Below, piece by piece: positions 26,258 to 35,889 of a stretch of 64,000 nucleotides of DNA. The translations under genes were made by a program, and so were the position numbers. The stretch comes from PFJX01 sp040757575 (lineage in GTDB: Bacteria > Pseudomonadota > Gammaproteobacteria > Burkholderiales > Thiobacillaceae). Below the pieces are notes generated by a model that had not been told where the DNA came from, ran no database searches, and saw nothing but the letters and a program-made list of their open reading frames with translations. The number at the start of each line of letters is the position of its first letter. Position 1 is the stretch's first letter. Location: positions 186,001 to 250,000 of the forward strand of contig JBFLXA010000003.1 of the NCBI GenBank assembly GCA_040757575.1, in the 5' to 3' direction.

Positions 26258-28593
26258 GGAAACGATTGGCGCCGATGGCGCTGCTGGTCTGCGCGGGTCT
26301 TGCCCACGGTGATCCGATGAGCGAGGCCCGCGCCGTCGGCCAGGGATCGGTCGATACGATTTACGGCGGGATCAACTACTCCGGGTCGGCCTGGACGCAG
26401 GACGCGGCACAGGCCTCGACCGGCGGCAATGCACCCTATGGGGTTGATCCGAGCACCGCCAGCACGCAAGGCGCGGCCCTGCAAGCGGCATGCGCCTCGA
26501 ACCCGGCCTCACGGGCCGAATGTGAGGGCTTGAACGCCAGCGCCGACACCGCGAATTCAGGCGTCTACCAGAATGCCGGCCAGATCGTGCCGCAGGACGT
26601 GTACAAGTTGAGAGAGGGTCAACTGCCCATCGATTCAGCGCTGGCCGATACGGGGATCGCTGGTGCGTACTCCGCTTGCACTACCCAGACCGTCACCCAG
26701 GGCCAGCAGTATTTCGACGAGCAGTATTGCCACGACTATTACCTGCGGGTACTCGACCAGCCTTGCACCAAGACCCTGGACGTGGAGCTTGTCTGCGAGT
26801 CGAGGGTGGTGCCGCGGGTGAATACCGCCACGGGGTGGTACTGGTGCGGGGGCTGCGCCTACAACCGGGATGGGCAGTGGAGCACCTACAAGGACCAGGT
26901 CACGAACCTGTTGCAGGCGCTCGGCAATCAAACCCAGTTCGCCGGCTCGTTGACCGCCGGGGACTATTGGGGCGTGGTCGGCACGGGCGGCGCGGCGATG
27001 ACGTTCAAGGTGAACGGGCATGCCTACGGCACCGGAACCAGCTTCTGGTATTACCACATCCATATCGGACGGGGGATTTCGTACGGAATCTGCGTCAACA
27101 ATAGCCCGACCTTCCAGCAATCGGGCTGCACCGGCGCCATCAACGATTCGATGGTCGATCTGTCCGGGCAAGCGGACTGCCCCAATCCGACCTGGCGTCC
27201 GCCGACGGAGGATTATCCCGGCCACTACTATTGCCCAGGGGCGACGACGATCTCCTGCCCAGCCGGTTCGGAGGCGCAGGTCATCGACGGAAACAGCACC
27301 TGCATCGGCGATCTCCAGTGTAGCGAGCGTGATGACTGGCAGGATTCCTGTGCCGGTTATGCGTCTCGCGTCCCCCCGGGTTTGCTGCCTCCGGATGGGG
27401 TCAATCCGGACGGCGGGCTGGTGCCGTTCCCGGTCGCCACCGGCCCGGGCCCCAAGGACAAGTGCGAGCGCACCACCTCGGTCTGCACCCAGCCAGGGGA
27501 GACACGGGACATCGATGACCATCCGGTCACCCGCGACTGCTGGCAATACACGAACACGTTCACCTGCCTGGACCTCGATCCGAAGTCCGATTGCGACCAG
27601 CCCCGCTGGGGCAGTTGCACCACCCTCGGCACCAGCTGCATCGACAGGGACGAACTGATCCCGGACTTCTGCACGGCCGAGCAGACCCGGTTCTCCTGCA
27701 TGGTGGCGGACACCACCCGCGAGGAAACCGTCACCGATTGCGGCACACAGGTCTATCAGGACTCCAGCGGCGCGGTCTGGGACACCGGCCACGAGCCCGA
27801 TAACGACCTGGCCTCGGTCGTGGCATTCATGGAGGCCGGCCGGGAGGCGGGCGGCTACATCGACCCGGATTCATTGGAGTTGTTCAAGGGCTTCGACAGC
27901 CGCTGCAAGAAGAAGCTTTTCGGCCTGGTTAACTGCTGCAACAAGGGCGGCACCAGCTCCGGGAGCATGTTCTCCAATTCCGCCATCGCGGCGGTCTCGG
28001 CCGGCGGCCAGGCAGCCGCCTCTACCTACACCTTCGATGCCCTGTTCGTGTCGGACGCGCCGAACTGGGTCATCAACGGCTTTTCGTCGGTGTTCGGCTC
28101 CGGCACCAGTTCGGCGCTCGCGGGCCTGCTGGCCGGCCAGGTCTCGGTGGAGAGTTTCCTGACCTCCCTGATACCCGGCCCCTGGAGCATCGCCATGCTG
28201 GCCCTCCAGTTCTCGGGGTTGCTGAGTTGCGAGGACCGCGACATCGAAACGGCGCTCAAGCGCGATGCCCGCTTGTGCGTCGATCTGGGCGGCTACTGCT
28301 CCAAGAAGGTGCCCATCATCGGCACTTGCCTGGAACGGACCTACAGCCATTGCTGTTTCAACTCGCTGCTCGCCAAGGCCATCAATACCCAGGGCAAGGC
28401 CCAACTCGGGATGGGGATGGGCAGCGCGAAGCAACCGAACTGCGGCGGCTTCACCGCGGCGCAGTTGCAACAGCTCGATCTGGCCGCCATGGACCTGTCC
28501 GAGTTCATGGATCAGGTCAGGCCGCAGGGGGTGTCGCCGACAGCCACATCCTGCTACTTCCAGGGAGAAACCTCATGTCCAGCCGTGCATTGA
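26254..28593 (+). CDS. traN: TraN, outer-membrane mating-pair stabilisation protein
   Basis: 779 aa with signal peptide and a very high Cys content (for example CTTQTVTQGQQYFDEQYC, WYWCGGCAYN, SRCKKKLFGLVNCC, DLGGYCSKKVPIIGTC, THCCFNSLLAK-like SHCCFNSLLAKAINTQG), the pattern of TraN. TraN in the donor outer membrane contacts a recipient surface protein, so its variable middle part may set recipient choice. It is followed within its own 3' end by a small gene. Confidence 0.9.
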   Translation: MRKRLAPMALLVCAGLAHGDPMSEARAVGQGSVDTIYGGINYSGSAWTQDAAQASTGGNAPYGVDPSTASTQGAALQAACASNPASRAECEGLNASADTANSGVYQNAGQIVPQDVYKLREGQLPIDSALADTGIAGAYSACTTQTVTQGQQYFDEQYCHDYYLRVLDQPCTKTLDVELVCESRVVPRVNTATGWYWCGGCAYNRDGQWSTYKDQVTNLLQALGNQTQFAGSLTAGDYWGVVGTGGAAMTFKVNGHAYGTGTSFWYYHIHIGRGISYGICVNNSPTFQQSGCTGAINDSMVDLSGQADCPNPTWRPPTEDYPGHYYCPGATTISCPAGSEAQVIDGNSTCIGDLQCSERDDWQDSCAGYASRVPPGLLPPDGVNPDGGLVPFPVATGPGPKDKCERTTSVCTQPGETRDIDDHPVTRDCWQYTNTFTCLDLDPKSDCDQPRWGSCTTLGTSCIDRDELIPDFCTAEQTRFSCMVADTTREETVTDCGTQVYQDSSGAVWDTGHEPDNDLASVVAFMEAGREAGGYIDPDSLELFKGFDSRCKKKLFGLVNCCNKGGTSSGSMFSNSAIAAVSAGGQAAASTYTFDALFVSDAPNWVINGFSSVFGSGTSSALAGLLAGQVSVESFLTSLIPGPWSIAMLALQFSGLLSCEDRDIETALKRDARLCVDLGGYCSKKVPIIGTCLERTYSHCCFNSLLAKAINTQGKAQLGMGMGSAKQPNCGGFTAAQLQQLDLAAMDLSEFMDQVRPQGVSPTATSCYFQGETSCPAVH

Positions 28594-28949
28594 TCGTGAT
28601 CCTGGCTTTGCTCGCCCAAGACGCCATGGCCCGTCAAACCGTGTCCAGCCTCAAGCCGCTGCTTGTCGAGGCGCTCAGGAAGGGAAGCGCCGAGGGCTTG
28701 CTCGCAAATCCTGATGCCAAGGCCTTCAGCCAGACCTTCGGAAGTACCGCGCCCATCCTGATCGACGTCGTCCGCATCGGCTCGCACCAGGAGGCGGGCT
28801 GTGGCCGCCTGCGCGTGACGACGAGCCAGGCCGGTGTCGTGGAGCGTGATCAGAAGGGCCATGCGCTGCCCGCCAAGGACCAGCGCATGGTGTACCAGGT
28901 CAATTTCTGTGGGAGCGGCCGTTTTCCAATTGGGGAGGAGGGCAGGTGA
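28575..28949 (+). CDS. Small exported protein between traN and traF, unknown family
   Basis: 124 aa. The ATG has CAGGGAG 8 bp upstream and lies 19 bp inside traN. A signal peptide (SRALIVILALLAQDAMA) leads to a domain with QEAGCGRLRVTTSQAGV and MVYQVNFCGSGRFP, with one Cys in each half that could form a disulfide. Not recognised as any F Tra protein. Its TGA overlaps the GTG start of traF. Confidence 0.68.
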   Translation: MSSRALIVILALLAQDAMARQTVSSLKPLLVEALRKGSAEGLLANPDAKAFSQTFGSTAPILIDVVRIGSHQEAGCGRLRVTTSQAGVVERDQKGHALPAKDQRMVYQVNFCGSGRFPIGEEGR

Positions 28950-29776
28950 CGCGCGCACGTCTGGGTGTGCTGGGCGCGCTTCTCTGTAGCGCCTTCGCCT
29001 CGGCACAGCCGCTGGAGGCCAAGTCGTTTCTGCTGGACAAGGAACGGGGCTGGTTCTGGTACGAGCAGGCGCCGGCACCCGTCGAGACCGCGCCGAAACC
29101 GAAGGGCGAAGCGGGGCAGGCCACCGGCAAACCGGTCGAGGTTCGGATGTATGAGCAGTTCAAGGCCGGCATGGAAGAGGCTCGGATCGTCGCCATGTTC
29201 AATCCTACCCAGGCGAACGTGGAGCGCTACGTCCAGTACCGCACCGCCCTGGTGAAGCTGGCCGATCAACTGGCCGAGGCGGGCCAGCGGGTGGTCTGGG
29301 CGAACCCCGAATACGATTTCACCCAGGCGCGGCCGGTGTCGGCCGTCGGCCTACAGGTGCATGACGCGGAGAAATCGGAACAGCACCGGCGGACCTTCGA
29401 CCGCCTGGCCAAGACCCACGTGTTGTACTTCTTCTTCAAGTCGGACTGCCCCTACTGCCACGCCTTTGCACCGGTCCTGCTGGGTTTCTCGCAGGCCACC
29501 GGGATCAAGATATTTCCGGTGTCGCTCGATGGCGGTGGTTTGCCGGAGTTTCCCCAACCGCATAAGGACCATGGCCAAGCGGCGGCGCTGGGCGCCACGA
29601 CCGTGCCGGCCGTCTACCTGGCCAATCCATTGACCCACGAAATCACGCCGGTCGCCTTCGGCATCCAGTCCGAAACGGAACTGGTCGACCGCGTCATGGC
29701 CATCGCCAATCCGGGTATGAGCGGCTTTGTCGATGCCTTGACGCCCATTCGTTCCCTGGAGGGATTAGCACCTTGA
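28946..29776 (+). CDS. traF: TraF/TrbB-type thioredoxin-like pilus assembly protein
   Basis: 276 aa from GTG with signal peptide. The N-terminal half is TraF-like (KGWFWYE-type GWFWYEQAP), the C-terminal half a thioredoxin fold with an intact CPYC (C168-C171) in FFFKSDCPYCHAFAPVL and cis-Pro TTVPAVYLANP. F-plasmid TraF lacks CxxC while TrbB has it; this gene seems to combine both. With the DsbC-like protein the system has two disulfide catalysts. Confidence 0.85.
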   Translation: MTRARLGVLGALLCSAFASAQPLEAKSFLLDKERGWFWYEQAPAPVETAPKPKGEAGQATGKPVEVRMYEQFKAGMEEARIVAMFNPTQANVERYVQYRTALVKLADQLAEAGQRVVWANPEYDFTQARPVSAVGLQVHDAEKSEQHRRTFDRLAKTHVLYFFFKSDCPYCHAFAPVLLGFSQATGIKIFPVSLDGGGLPEFPQPHKDHGQAAALGATTVPAVYLANPLTHEITPVAFGIQSETELVDRVMAIANPGMSGFVDALTPIRSLEGLAP

Positions 29777-31326
29777 AAAAGACTAAGGAAGCACGTGAAA
29801 CCGGTTTTGGAAATCGACCGTTGCTCCCTCACCCCTACCCCTCTCCCAGAGGGAGAGGGGAACTGCTCCCTTCCCCCTCCGGGGGAAGGGCTGGGGATGA
29901 GGGAGCAACGTATCTATCACTTATCCGCATCCTCGTCGTCGCCCTGGTCATGGCCTCATGTCCGCCGGCCTACGCCGAGTCGCTGCAATCCCAGGCCGAA
30001 TCCATGTTCACCGGCATGGCCAATGTCACGGCGCCCCAAGCCTTCAAGGGCCAGACCATGAACACCTACACGGCTGGCTCCATGTTCGTCCGGGTGCCCA
30101 ACAAGACCTACCAGTTGCTCGCAGCGCAAGCGCCTTACCTGCGCGCGGGCAACGGCTGCTCCGGCATCGACGCCTTCGCGGGCTCGTTCAGCCACATCTC
30201 GGCCGAAGGGTTCAAGGACATGCTCAAGGGCATCACCTCGGCCCTGCCGGGCGTCCTGTTCCAGTTGGCCATCAAGTCGGTGGAGCCGCTCCTGGGCGAC
30301 ACCATGGAATGGTTCAATTCCATCGCCACCATGGTCAACCGGGCCAACATCTCCAGTTGCGAGGCGGCGAAGATGGCGGTGTACGAGGGCTATCAGATGC
30401 TGGGCATGGCCACCGCCAAGAACTGCGAGCAGATCGCCTGGCTGACCGGGAAGGCCAGCGACGGCGCGGCTGCGCGGGAGTATTGCAAGAACACCGGCAA
30501 CGTCGACACGGTCATGGCGTCCGCCAACGCCTCCGCCGACCCCAACATCAAGGAACTGCCGCCCTTCCGGGGCAATCTGGTCTGGCAGTCCCTCAAAAAA
30601 ATGCCCCATCTGGACGACTCCGACCGCGAAGTCATCATGTCCGTGACCGGGACGACGATCTACCCCCAGACATACACCGACGGCTCCAACCATCCCGGCT
30701 CGCTGGGCCCGGCCGACCTGAAGACCTCCACCTTGCTCTACGCCGACGGCGGGCCGTGCGGGGCCAACAAGATCCAGCTGCTGAGCTGCGGCGGCGACAC
30801 GACGGATTGCCTGAACCCAACCTATTCCTGCCGAGACTTCACCTCCATGAGTCAGCGGGTGGCGGACATCATGGCCTCCCTGGCGGGCAAGATCAGCGCT
30901 GGCAACCAGTCGCCCACGGTGACCGAGATCAACTTCGTCAACAACGTGCCGGTGCCGGTTTACCGCATCCTGGCGGTCGGCGGCACGGTCAACAACAGCG
31001 CCATCTCGGAATCGTTGCGCGCCCAGTTCAACGACTACGTGGCCGTCGAGTTCGTCCACGCCATGATGTCGCGCATGGTCAACGAGGCGATGAACGCGGG
31101 CTTGCAGAATGCCAAATTGCTGCCGCCACAGACCGAGCAGTTGAGAAACCACATCGACCTGGCCCGCCTGTTCATCCAGCAACTCAATGCCGACCGCCAG
31201 GTGGCGGCGCAGAAGGCCCAGGTGGCCACCACCATCATCCAGCAAGTCGCCCAACTGGAACGCGACCTGCGCGCTGCCATGCCGCAGCAGGTCCGTGACC
31301 TGTTGGCCTATTCGGCCCTGCGCTGA
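29773..31326 (+). CDS. traH: TraH, pilus assembly protein with repeat-encoded N-terminal extension
   Basis: 517 aa from TTG, overlapping the traF stop. The mature part is standard TraH (MFTGMANVTAPQAFKGQ, TAGSMFVRVPNKTYQ, CSGIDAFAGSFSHIS). The signal peptide (LIRILVVALVMASCPPAYAE) begins only near residue 50, because a 92-bp palindromic repeat (29819-29910) lies in the 5' coding part and is translated as a Pro/Gly/Arg-rich stretch (PHPYPSPRGRG...). No ATG or GTG in frame lies between the repeat and the signal peptide, so the protein either starts at this TTG with an extension before its signal or uses a weak internal codon. Export efficiency may suffer. Confidence 0.85.
   Translation: MKKTKEARETGFGNRPLLPHPYPSPRGRGELLPSPSGGRAGDEGATYLSLIRILVVALVMASCPPAYAESLQSQAESMFTGMANVTAPQAFKGQTMNTYTAGSMFVRVPNKTYQLLAAQAPYLRAGNGCSGIDAFAGSFSHISAEGFKDMLKGITSALPGVLFQLAIKSVEPLLGDTMEWFNSIATMVNRANISSCEAAKMAVYEGYQMLGMATAKNCEQIAWLTGKASDGAAAREYCKNTGNVDTVMASANASADPNIKELPPFRGNLVWQSLKKMPHLDDSDREVIMSVTGTTIYPQTYTDGSNHPGSLGPADLKTSTLLYADGGPCGANKIQLLSCGGDTTDCLNPTYSCRDFTSMSQRVADIMASLAGKISAGNQSPTVTEINFVNNVPVPVYRILAVGGTVNNSAISESLRAQFNDYVAVEFVHAMMSRMVNEAMNAGLQNAKLLPPQTEQLRNHIDLARLFIQQLNADRQVAAQKAQVATTIIQQVAQLERDLRAAMPQQVRDLLAYSALR
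29819..29910. repeat. REP-like palindromic element inside the traH 5' coding region
   Basis: Perfect 13-bp terminal inverted repeats, CGTTGCTCCCTCA (29819-29831) and TGAGGGAGCAACG (29898-29910). Inside are CCCTCTCCCAGAGGGAGAGGGG and CCCTTCCCCCTCCGGGGGAAGGG-type hairpins. The core resembles the widespread proteobacterial repeat that reads 'LTPTPLPEGEG' in one frame, usually intergenic. Here it sits in coding sequence and keeps the frame open. Confidence 0.85.
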
Positions 31327-31338
31327 CCGGGGAGCAAC

Positions 31339-34248
31339 GTGGCCGGGTACACCCTGTTCAGCTATGGCGACGTCGACACGCTGGCGTTGATCTTCAATGC
31401 CCTCGCCGCCATGACCGGCGGTTCGAGTATGGCCGGCGCCATCGCCATGGTGTTGATCCTCGGCTTCTTCGGCGCCCTGATCGCCATGGCGGTGATGAAG
31501 CACCTGTACGGGGTCCACTGGCTGATCGCGGTGTTCCTGATCAACGGCGTGCTCCTGGTGCCCAAGACCACCGTCCAGATCGTCGACAAGACGGCGATGC
31601 AAGCCCCGGTGCTGGTGGACAACGTGCCCTGGGGCATCGGCGCCCTGGCGTCCATCGTGACCAGCCTCGGATCGGGCCTCACCGAGATGTTCGAAACCGC
31701 GTTCCAGGTCCTGCCGGCGGCGCTTTCGGGTAATAGCATCGTGACCCTGCCGGCCGATCTGACCTATGAGAAAACCGGGATGATGTTCGGGGCCACCTTG
31801 ATCCGTGAGGCCGCCAAGACCCGCTTTCAAGACCCGGTGTTCGAGACCGACTTGGTCAACTTCATCGCCAACTGCACCATCTACGACATCTCCCAAGGAC
31901 TGATCGACGCGAACACGTTCAACAACGCCAAGGACCTCTGGCCGTTGATGGCCAATACCAACCAGGCCCGGTTCACCACCCTGCATGGTGCCAACGGGGC
32001 GGTGGATTCGTATGCCTGCCCAACGGCCTACGCCTCCCTCGATGCCGCCATGGCCAACCAGGTGACGCAGCAAATCACCAATATGGCGGTATTCGTCAAC
32101 CCGGCCCTGAGAGCCAATCTCGGCCAATCAATCACGCCGGCGATGTCGAGCGCCGCGGCGGCCGATCTGGATGCCCAACTCATGGCGGCCTACAACCGTT
32201 CCGCCTTGGGCGGCGCGGCCGCCACGACCGCGCAGATCATCCGCCAACATGGCCTGATCAACGCGGTGAACGGCGCCGGCGCGATGTTCAGCCAACGAAC
32301 CAACGATCCCTCGGCGCTGATGCTCGGCATGGCCCAGGCCCAGACCACGGCCGCGCACAATGCCCAGAAGATCGTCGGCGGCAAGATAGCCGAATCGGCG
32401 CTGCCGCTGCTGCACAACGGCATCACCGCCATTGTCTATACAGCCTTCCCGCTGGTGATCCTGATCGCCTTGCTTCTGGGTGGTCTGGGCGCGATCCGCG
32501 TGCTCAAGATGTACAGCCTGTCCCTGGTCTGGCTGGCCATGTGGCCGCCGCTCTATGCCGTGGTGAATTTCCTGCACTCCACCAAGGCCGCCAAGGCGAC
32601 GGCGCTGGCTGGCTATGCCAACAGCGTGCAGGGGGTGACCCTGGCCACGGCGCCGAGCATCTACGACACCACGATGTCCGAACTGGCCATCACCAGCTGG
32701 CTGCTGGTCTCGGTGCCGGTCATCGCCAGCGCCATCGTCTTCGGCATGGACAAGCTGGCCAACGCCGGTATCGGCTTCATGACCGCAATGGGCACGTCGG
32801 CCAGCTTCGGCTCGCGCCAGGCCGGCGACTACGCGGGCAACCTCAGCCTGGACAAGATGGACCTGGCGCCGAACTACACCAGTGGATTCATGAGCCAGTA
32901 CGGCAATGCCCTGGGCACCAGCACCTCGGACATGCTGACCGGGGATTACCGGTATCGTGCCAACCTTGGCCAGTCGGCTGCCTCGCTGGGCACCTCTACC
33001 GAAATCGGTAGCCGCCTATCCACGGCGTCGGCCAACGCCGAGCGGCTGGCAACCCAGGAATCGGAGGCCGCCCAGAAGGCGGATGCGGCTACCCTGGCGC
33101 ATATCCTGGGCGAAACGCACAGGGAAGGGGTGGATAGCGCCTACGGCAAGGGCGCACGCCATGGCGACAGTGCCAGTCTGGGCACCAAGATCGACAAGGT
33201 TCATGAGATCACGGATCAGCTCAAACGGGATCTGGGGATTACGGATACAAATACCGCTTCGAGCGCACTGAATTTTGCATTGGGGGTGGGATATACCAGC
33301 GCTTCAGGTCGCCAGAAGGCGGCCGAATCGGTCAAGGAAATGCTGCCGGTCAAGGCGGGACTCGATTCCCGTGGGCAACAGGCCAATGAAAACACGGTCA
33401 AGGTCGCACTGGACAAGGCGCGTTCCGCCGCCATCAAGGCGGGCATTACCGACACCCGCTCGCTCACCGAGGAATACGTCAAGACCGAGGACTTCCAGCA
33501 TCGCATCAGCCAGGGCGACGAGCGGGCTCGGCAAATACAAGTCTCGCACCAGGAAGCCCTGACGCACACCCACGCCGCCCAGAAGTCCCACGAACAGTCT
33601 CAGGAATACCGCCAGAGTGCCGAGAAGGTCATGGCCATGGCGGCGCGGGGTGAGATCAATTGGGTGCCCGAATTCCACAATTATGTCCGCCAGCACGCCC
33701 TCAACGCGCCGGATGAGCATGGCATCCGGGACATGGGTGAGTTGACCGGCGAGAAGGCCGCCTACTGGATGAGCAAATTCTTCTCCGAAGGGGAGATGGG
33801 GCGCGCCCTGGACGGCTCGCCTGCCTGGATGGAGCGGGTCGGGTTTACGCCGACCCGGCATCCCATGGCGCCGGAGACGAACGCCGATCTTGGGTCACGC
33901 TACGCCGGAATGGCGGCGCCGATGATCGATGGCCAGGCAGTGACACCGGAAACGGTAAGTCAGCAGAACCAGTTCGAACGGACGCTGATGCCGGGTGTTC
34001 CCGGTTACCAAGATCCGGAAGCGAAGGGCAGGGCGCTGGAGCAAAAGGTCACGGCCGGCAAGGCCGCCAACCAGTCGGCCGAGGCGGCGGTCGAGACCGA
34101 GATCGGCAGAAAAGACAAACAGCTTGATCAGCAGTACCAGACCAAGACTGAGAACCTGAACTGGGCCAACGAGGCATTCGGAACCGACGGGGTGTCGGAT
34201 GCCATCAAGAAAGGCGCGAAGAAACCGGGAGCGACAGGGAAATGGTAG
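31339..34248 (+). CDS. traG: TraG, mating-pair stabilisation / entry-exclusion contact protein
   Basis: 969 aa from GTG. The N-terminal TraG_N domain has several membrane helices (for example MAGAIAMVLILGFFGALIAMAVM, LIAVFLINGVLLVPKT, and 370-480). The C-terminal ~450 residues are hydrophilic, rich in Ala/Gln/Lys and probably coiled-coil, as in SXT/F TraG, where this part carries exclusion specificity. Last large gene of the transfer operon. Confidence 0.88.
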   Translation: MAGYTLFSYGDVDTLALIFNALAAMTGGSSMAGAIAMVLILGFFGALIAMAVMKHLYGVHWLIAVFLINGVLLVPKTTVQIVDKTAMQAPVLVDNVPWGIGALASIVTSLGSGLTEMFETAFQVLPAALSGNSIVTLPADLTYEKTGMMFGATLIREAAKTRFQDPVFETDLVNFIANCTIYDISQGLIDANTFNNAKDLWPLMANTNQARFTTLHGANGAVDSYACPTAYASLDAAMANQVTQQITNMAVFVNPALRANLGQSITPAMSSAAAADLDAQLMAAYNRSALGGAAATTAQIIRQHGLINAVNGAGAMFSQRTNDPSALMLGMAQAQTTAAHNAQKIVGGKIAESALPLLHNGITAIVYTAFPLVILIALLLGGLGAIRVLKMYSLSLVWLAMWPPLYAVVNFLHSTKAAKATALAGYANSVQGVTLATAPSIYDTTMSELAITSWLLVSVPVIASAIVFGMDKLANAGIGFMTAMGTSASFGSRQAGDYAGNLSLDKMDLAPNYTSGFMSQYGNALGTSTSDMLTGDYRYRANLGQSAASLGTSTEIGSRLSTASANAERLATQESEAAQKADAATLAHILGETHREGVDSAYGKGARHGDSASLGTKIDKVHEITDQLKRDLGITDTNTASSALNFALGVGYTSASGRQKAAESVKEMLPVKAGLDSRGQQANENTVKVALDKARSAAIKAGITDTRSLTEEYVKTEDFQHRISQGDERARQIQVSHQEALTHTHAAQKSHEQSQEYRQSAEKVMAMAARGEINWVPEFHNYVRQHALNAPDEHGIRDMGELTGEKAAYWMSKFFSEGEMGRALDGSPAWMERVGFTPTRHPMAPETNADLGSRYAGMAAPMIDGQAVTPETVSQQNQFERTLMPGVPGYQDPEAKGRALEQKVTAGKAANQSAEAAVETEIGRKDKQLDQQYQTKTENLNWANEAFGTDGVSDAIKKGAKKPGATGKW

Positions 34249-34268
34249 TGGGAGAGCGAGCCACGAGG

Positions 34269-34499
34269 TCAGTCTTCATCGTGCCTGTGATACATGTTAC
34301 CGACGAAGTTTCGGTAGGCCGGGTTCGTCACGATGTCATCGTCTCCCAGATGATCATCGGGCTGGCCAGCGGCGCCATCCGAAGCGCCAAATCGTTCAAC
34401 CAGCTTGATGACGGCCCACGTCACCAGCACCACGCCGATGAGGATGGCGAAGCGCAACGGGGTCATGTCGTCCCACGTGTACCAAGCTGTGTTGTCCAT
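34269..34499 (-). CDS. Small single-pass membrane protein, unknown
   Basis: 76 aa, convergent with traG. GGGAGAA lies 5 bp before the ATG. One membrane helix (LRFAILIGVVLVTWAVIKLV, ~15-34) follows an aromatic N-terminus (NTAWYTWDD); the C-terminal half is acidic and ends in HRHDED. Entry-exclusion proteins of ICEs are small membrane proteins found next to traG, so that role is possible but unproven. Confidence 0.6.
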   Translation of the reverse strand: MDNTAWYTWDDMTPLRFAILIGVVLVTWAVIKLVERFGASDGAAGQPDDHLGDDDIVTNPAYRNFVGNMYHRHDED

Positions 34500-34606
34500 G
34501 AAGTTCTCCCGGTTTCGTCGATTTCAAGCGGTTTCAGTTTAGGCCTGCGTCATGTGGCATGCAACGCATCGGCAGGCCCCATGCCTCTTCAACGAAAGGA
34601 AATACC

Positions 34607-34936
34607 ATGAAAACACGCTTTGTCACGGCTCTCATTGCCGTGGGCCTGCTTCCCTGTAGGACCACCCAGGCGGCCGAGCTGTCGGTGCCGGCCATCGTCA
34701 AGATTCAGGACTCGATGGGGGTGGCCGCGAGGCCCCAGACGCCAACTGCCGAGCACGGGAAAATTTTGAAAAAGGGGGATGTCTGCTGGACGCGCGGCTT
34801 GCTTACCGAGGTCTGGAATTGTTCTTCTCTTGGAGGGGTAACCATCAGTCAGGTCTACGATCACGGTTGGCGGGTGGCGGACATGAATGTCGGCGTAAAT
34901 GGCTCGCCGGCCTTTCTGGTGATCGAAGAACAATGA
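34607..34936 (+). CDS. Secreted hypothetical protein
   Basis: 109 aa with a signal peptide (TRFVTALIAVGLLPCRTTQAAE) and GAAAGGA before the ATG. The mature part has two Cys (DVCWTRG, VWNCSSLG). I recognise no family. Its TGA overlaps the ATG of the OmpA-type lipoprotein, so the two are probably co-translated and may act together at the cell surface. Confidence 0.65.
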   Translation: MKTRFVTALIAVGLLPCRTTQAAELSVPAIVKIQDSMGVAARPQTPTAEHGKILKKGDVCWTRGLLTEVWNCSSLGGVTISQVYDHGWRVADMNVGVNGSPAFLVIEEQ

Positions 34937-35688
34937 AGCCCTCCATCCTGGTCCCATTCCTGGTCGTCCTGGCAGTCTCGGGCTGCCAGGCTATGCCCCC
35001 ACAGTCCAAGGACGCAGACAAAGGGGAAGAGGGCAAAGCGTTTGTCCTGGAGCGTGGGATCGACCAGATTCGAGACGCTGACTCAGGCGAAGCCTTCCAT
35101 GTGATTTGTAAGCCATGCGCGAAGCCGACTATCAAGACGCGATACCTGCCCCCTCTGCCGGCGGCCTTGACTATTGCACCCGCTATGTCTGTCCCAGCGA
35201 ACCCCGTACCGGTCTTGGTTCAGGAAATGGTGCCAGCGCCGGTTCCAACTCCTGATACGAAATCGGCAGGTCAGCCGGCCGTGTTCAAGCACTTGGTGCC
35301 ATTCGCATTCGGCCGTTCAAAGCTAGGTCCACAAGGTCGCTCGGCCATGGATGCCATATTGGCGGTAGCCAGGGGGGCTACTCGCATCCATGTGCGGGGT
35401 TATACCGACATCATCGGGTCAATGTCGATCAACAAGCACTTGGCCATGGCCCGTGCTGCCGAGATTCGGTCATACCTGATCAATGGGGGGGTGACTCCCG
35501 ACAAGATAACGATCAGTTACTGCATCGACTGCTTTACCGATAGCAATGAAGCCAGCGCTGGTCGTGCCGCCAACCGGCGTGGTGTCGTCATATCGCAACA
35601 AACATCTGAGGCCATGGATATAAGTTGCTTGGGTCATCGAATGTGTGCTGTATCGGTGAGCCCGAGTTCATCTCCGACAGGAAGGTGA
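34933..35688 (+). CDS. OmpA-family lipoprotein
   Basis: 251 aa from ATG 34933 (the frame runs on upstream but that is a shadow). The signal ends in the lipobox AVSGC (Cys18). After a Pro-rich linker (~75-115), an OmpA_C-like peptidoglycan-binding domain has PFAFGRSKLGPQG, IHVRGYTDIIGS, AMARAAEIRSYLI and GRAANRRGVVI. It likely tethers the outer membrane or transfer apparatus to peptidoglycan. It closes the transfer region. Confidence 0.8.
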   Translation: MKPSILVPFLVVLAVSGCQAMPPQSKDADKGEEGKAFVLERGIDQIRDADSGEAFHVICKPCAKPTIKTRYLPPLPAALTIAPAMSVPANPVPVLVQEMVPAPVPTPDTKSAGQPAVFKHLVPFAFGRSKLGPQGRSAMDAILAVARGATRIHVRGYTDIIGSMSINKHLAMARAAEIRSYLINGGVTPDKITISYCIDCFTDSNEASAGRAANRRGVVISQQTSEAMDISCLGHRMCAVSVSPSSSPTGR

Positions 35689-35889
35689 TCAAGAAGAACC
35701 GATTCCATCAAATTGGCAATTAGTCCACACATGAGATGAGATCCAACTTGAGGTCCAACTCATGGCCTCAACTTTGTCGATGTCATCAATTGCTCTTGGC
35801 CTTGCTGCGTTGTTTCGAGTATGCCAATCCCGAAACTGGATGGCCTCAATGGTCGGCTGCTTTTACAGCTGCTTTCACCTGTACGCCCG

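Noticed and set aside
29956..32127. 723-codon open frame on the minus strand opposite traH and traG
   Set aside because: It is a GC-rich antisense shadow: low-complexity His/Gly/Val/Asp content, no domain, and both plus-strand genes are clear family members.
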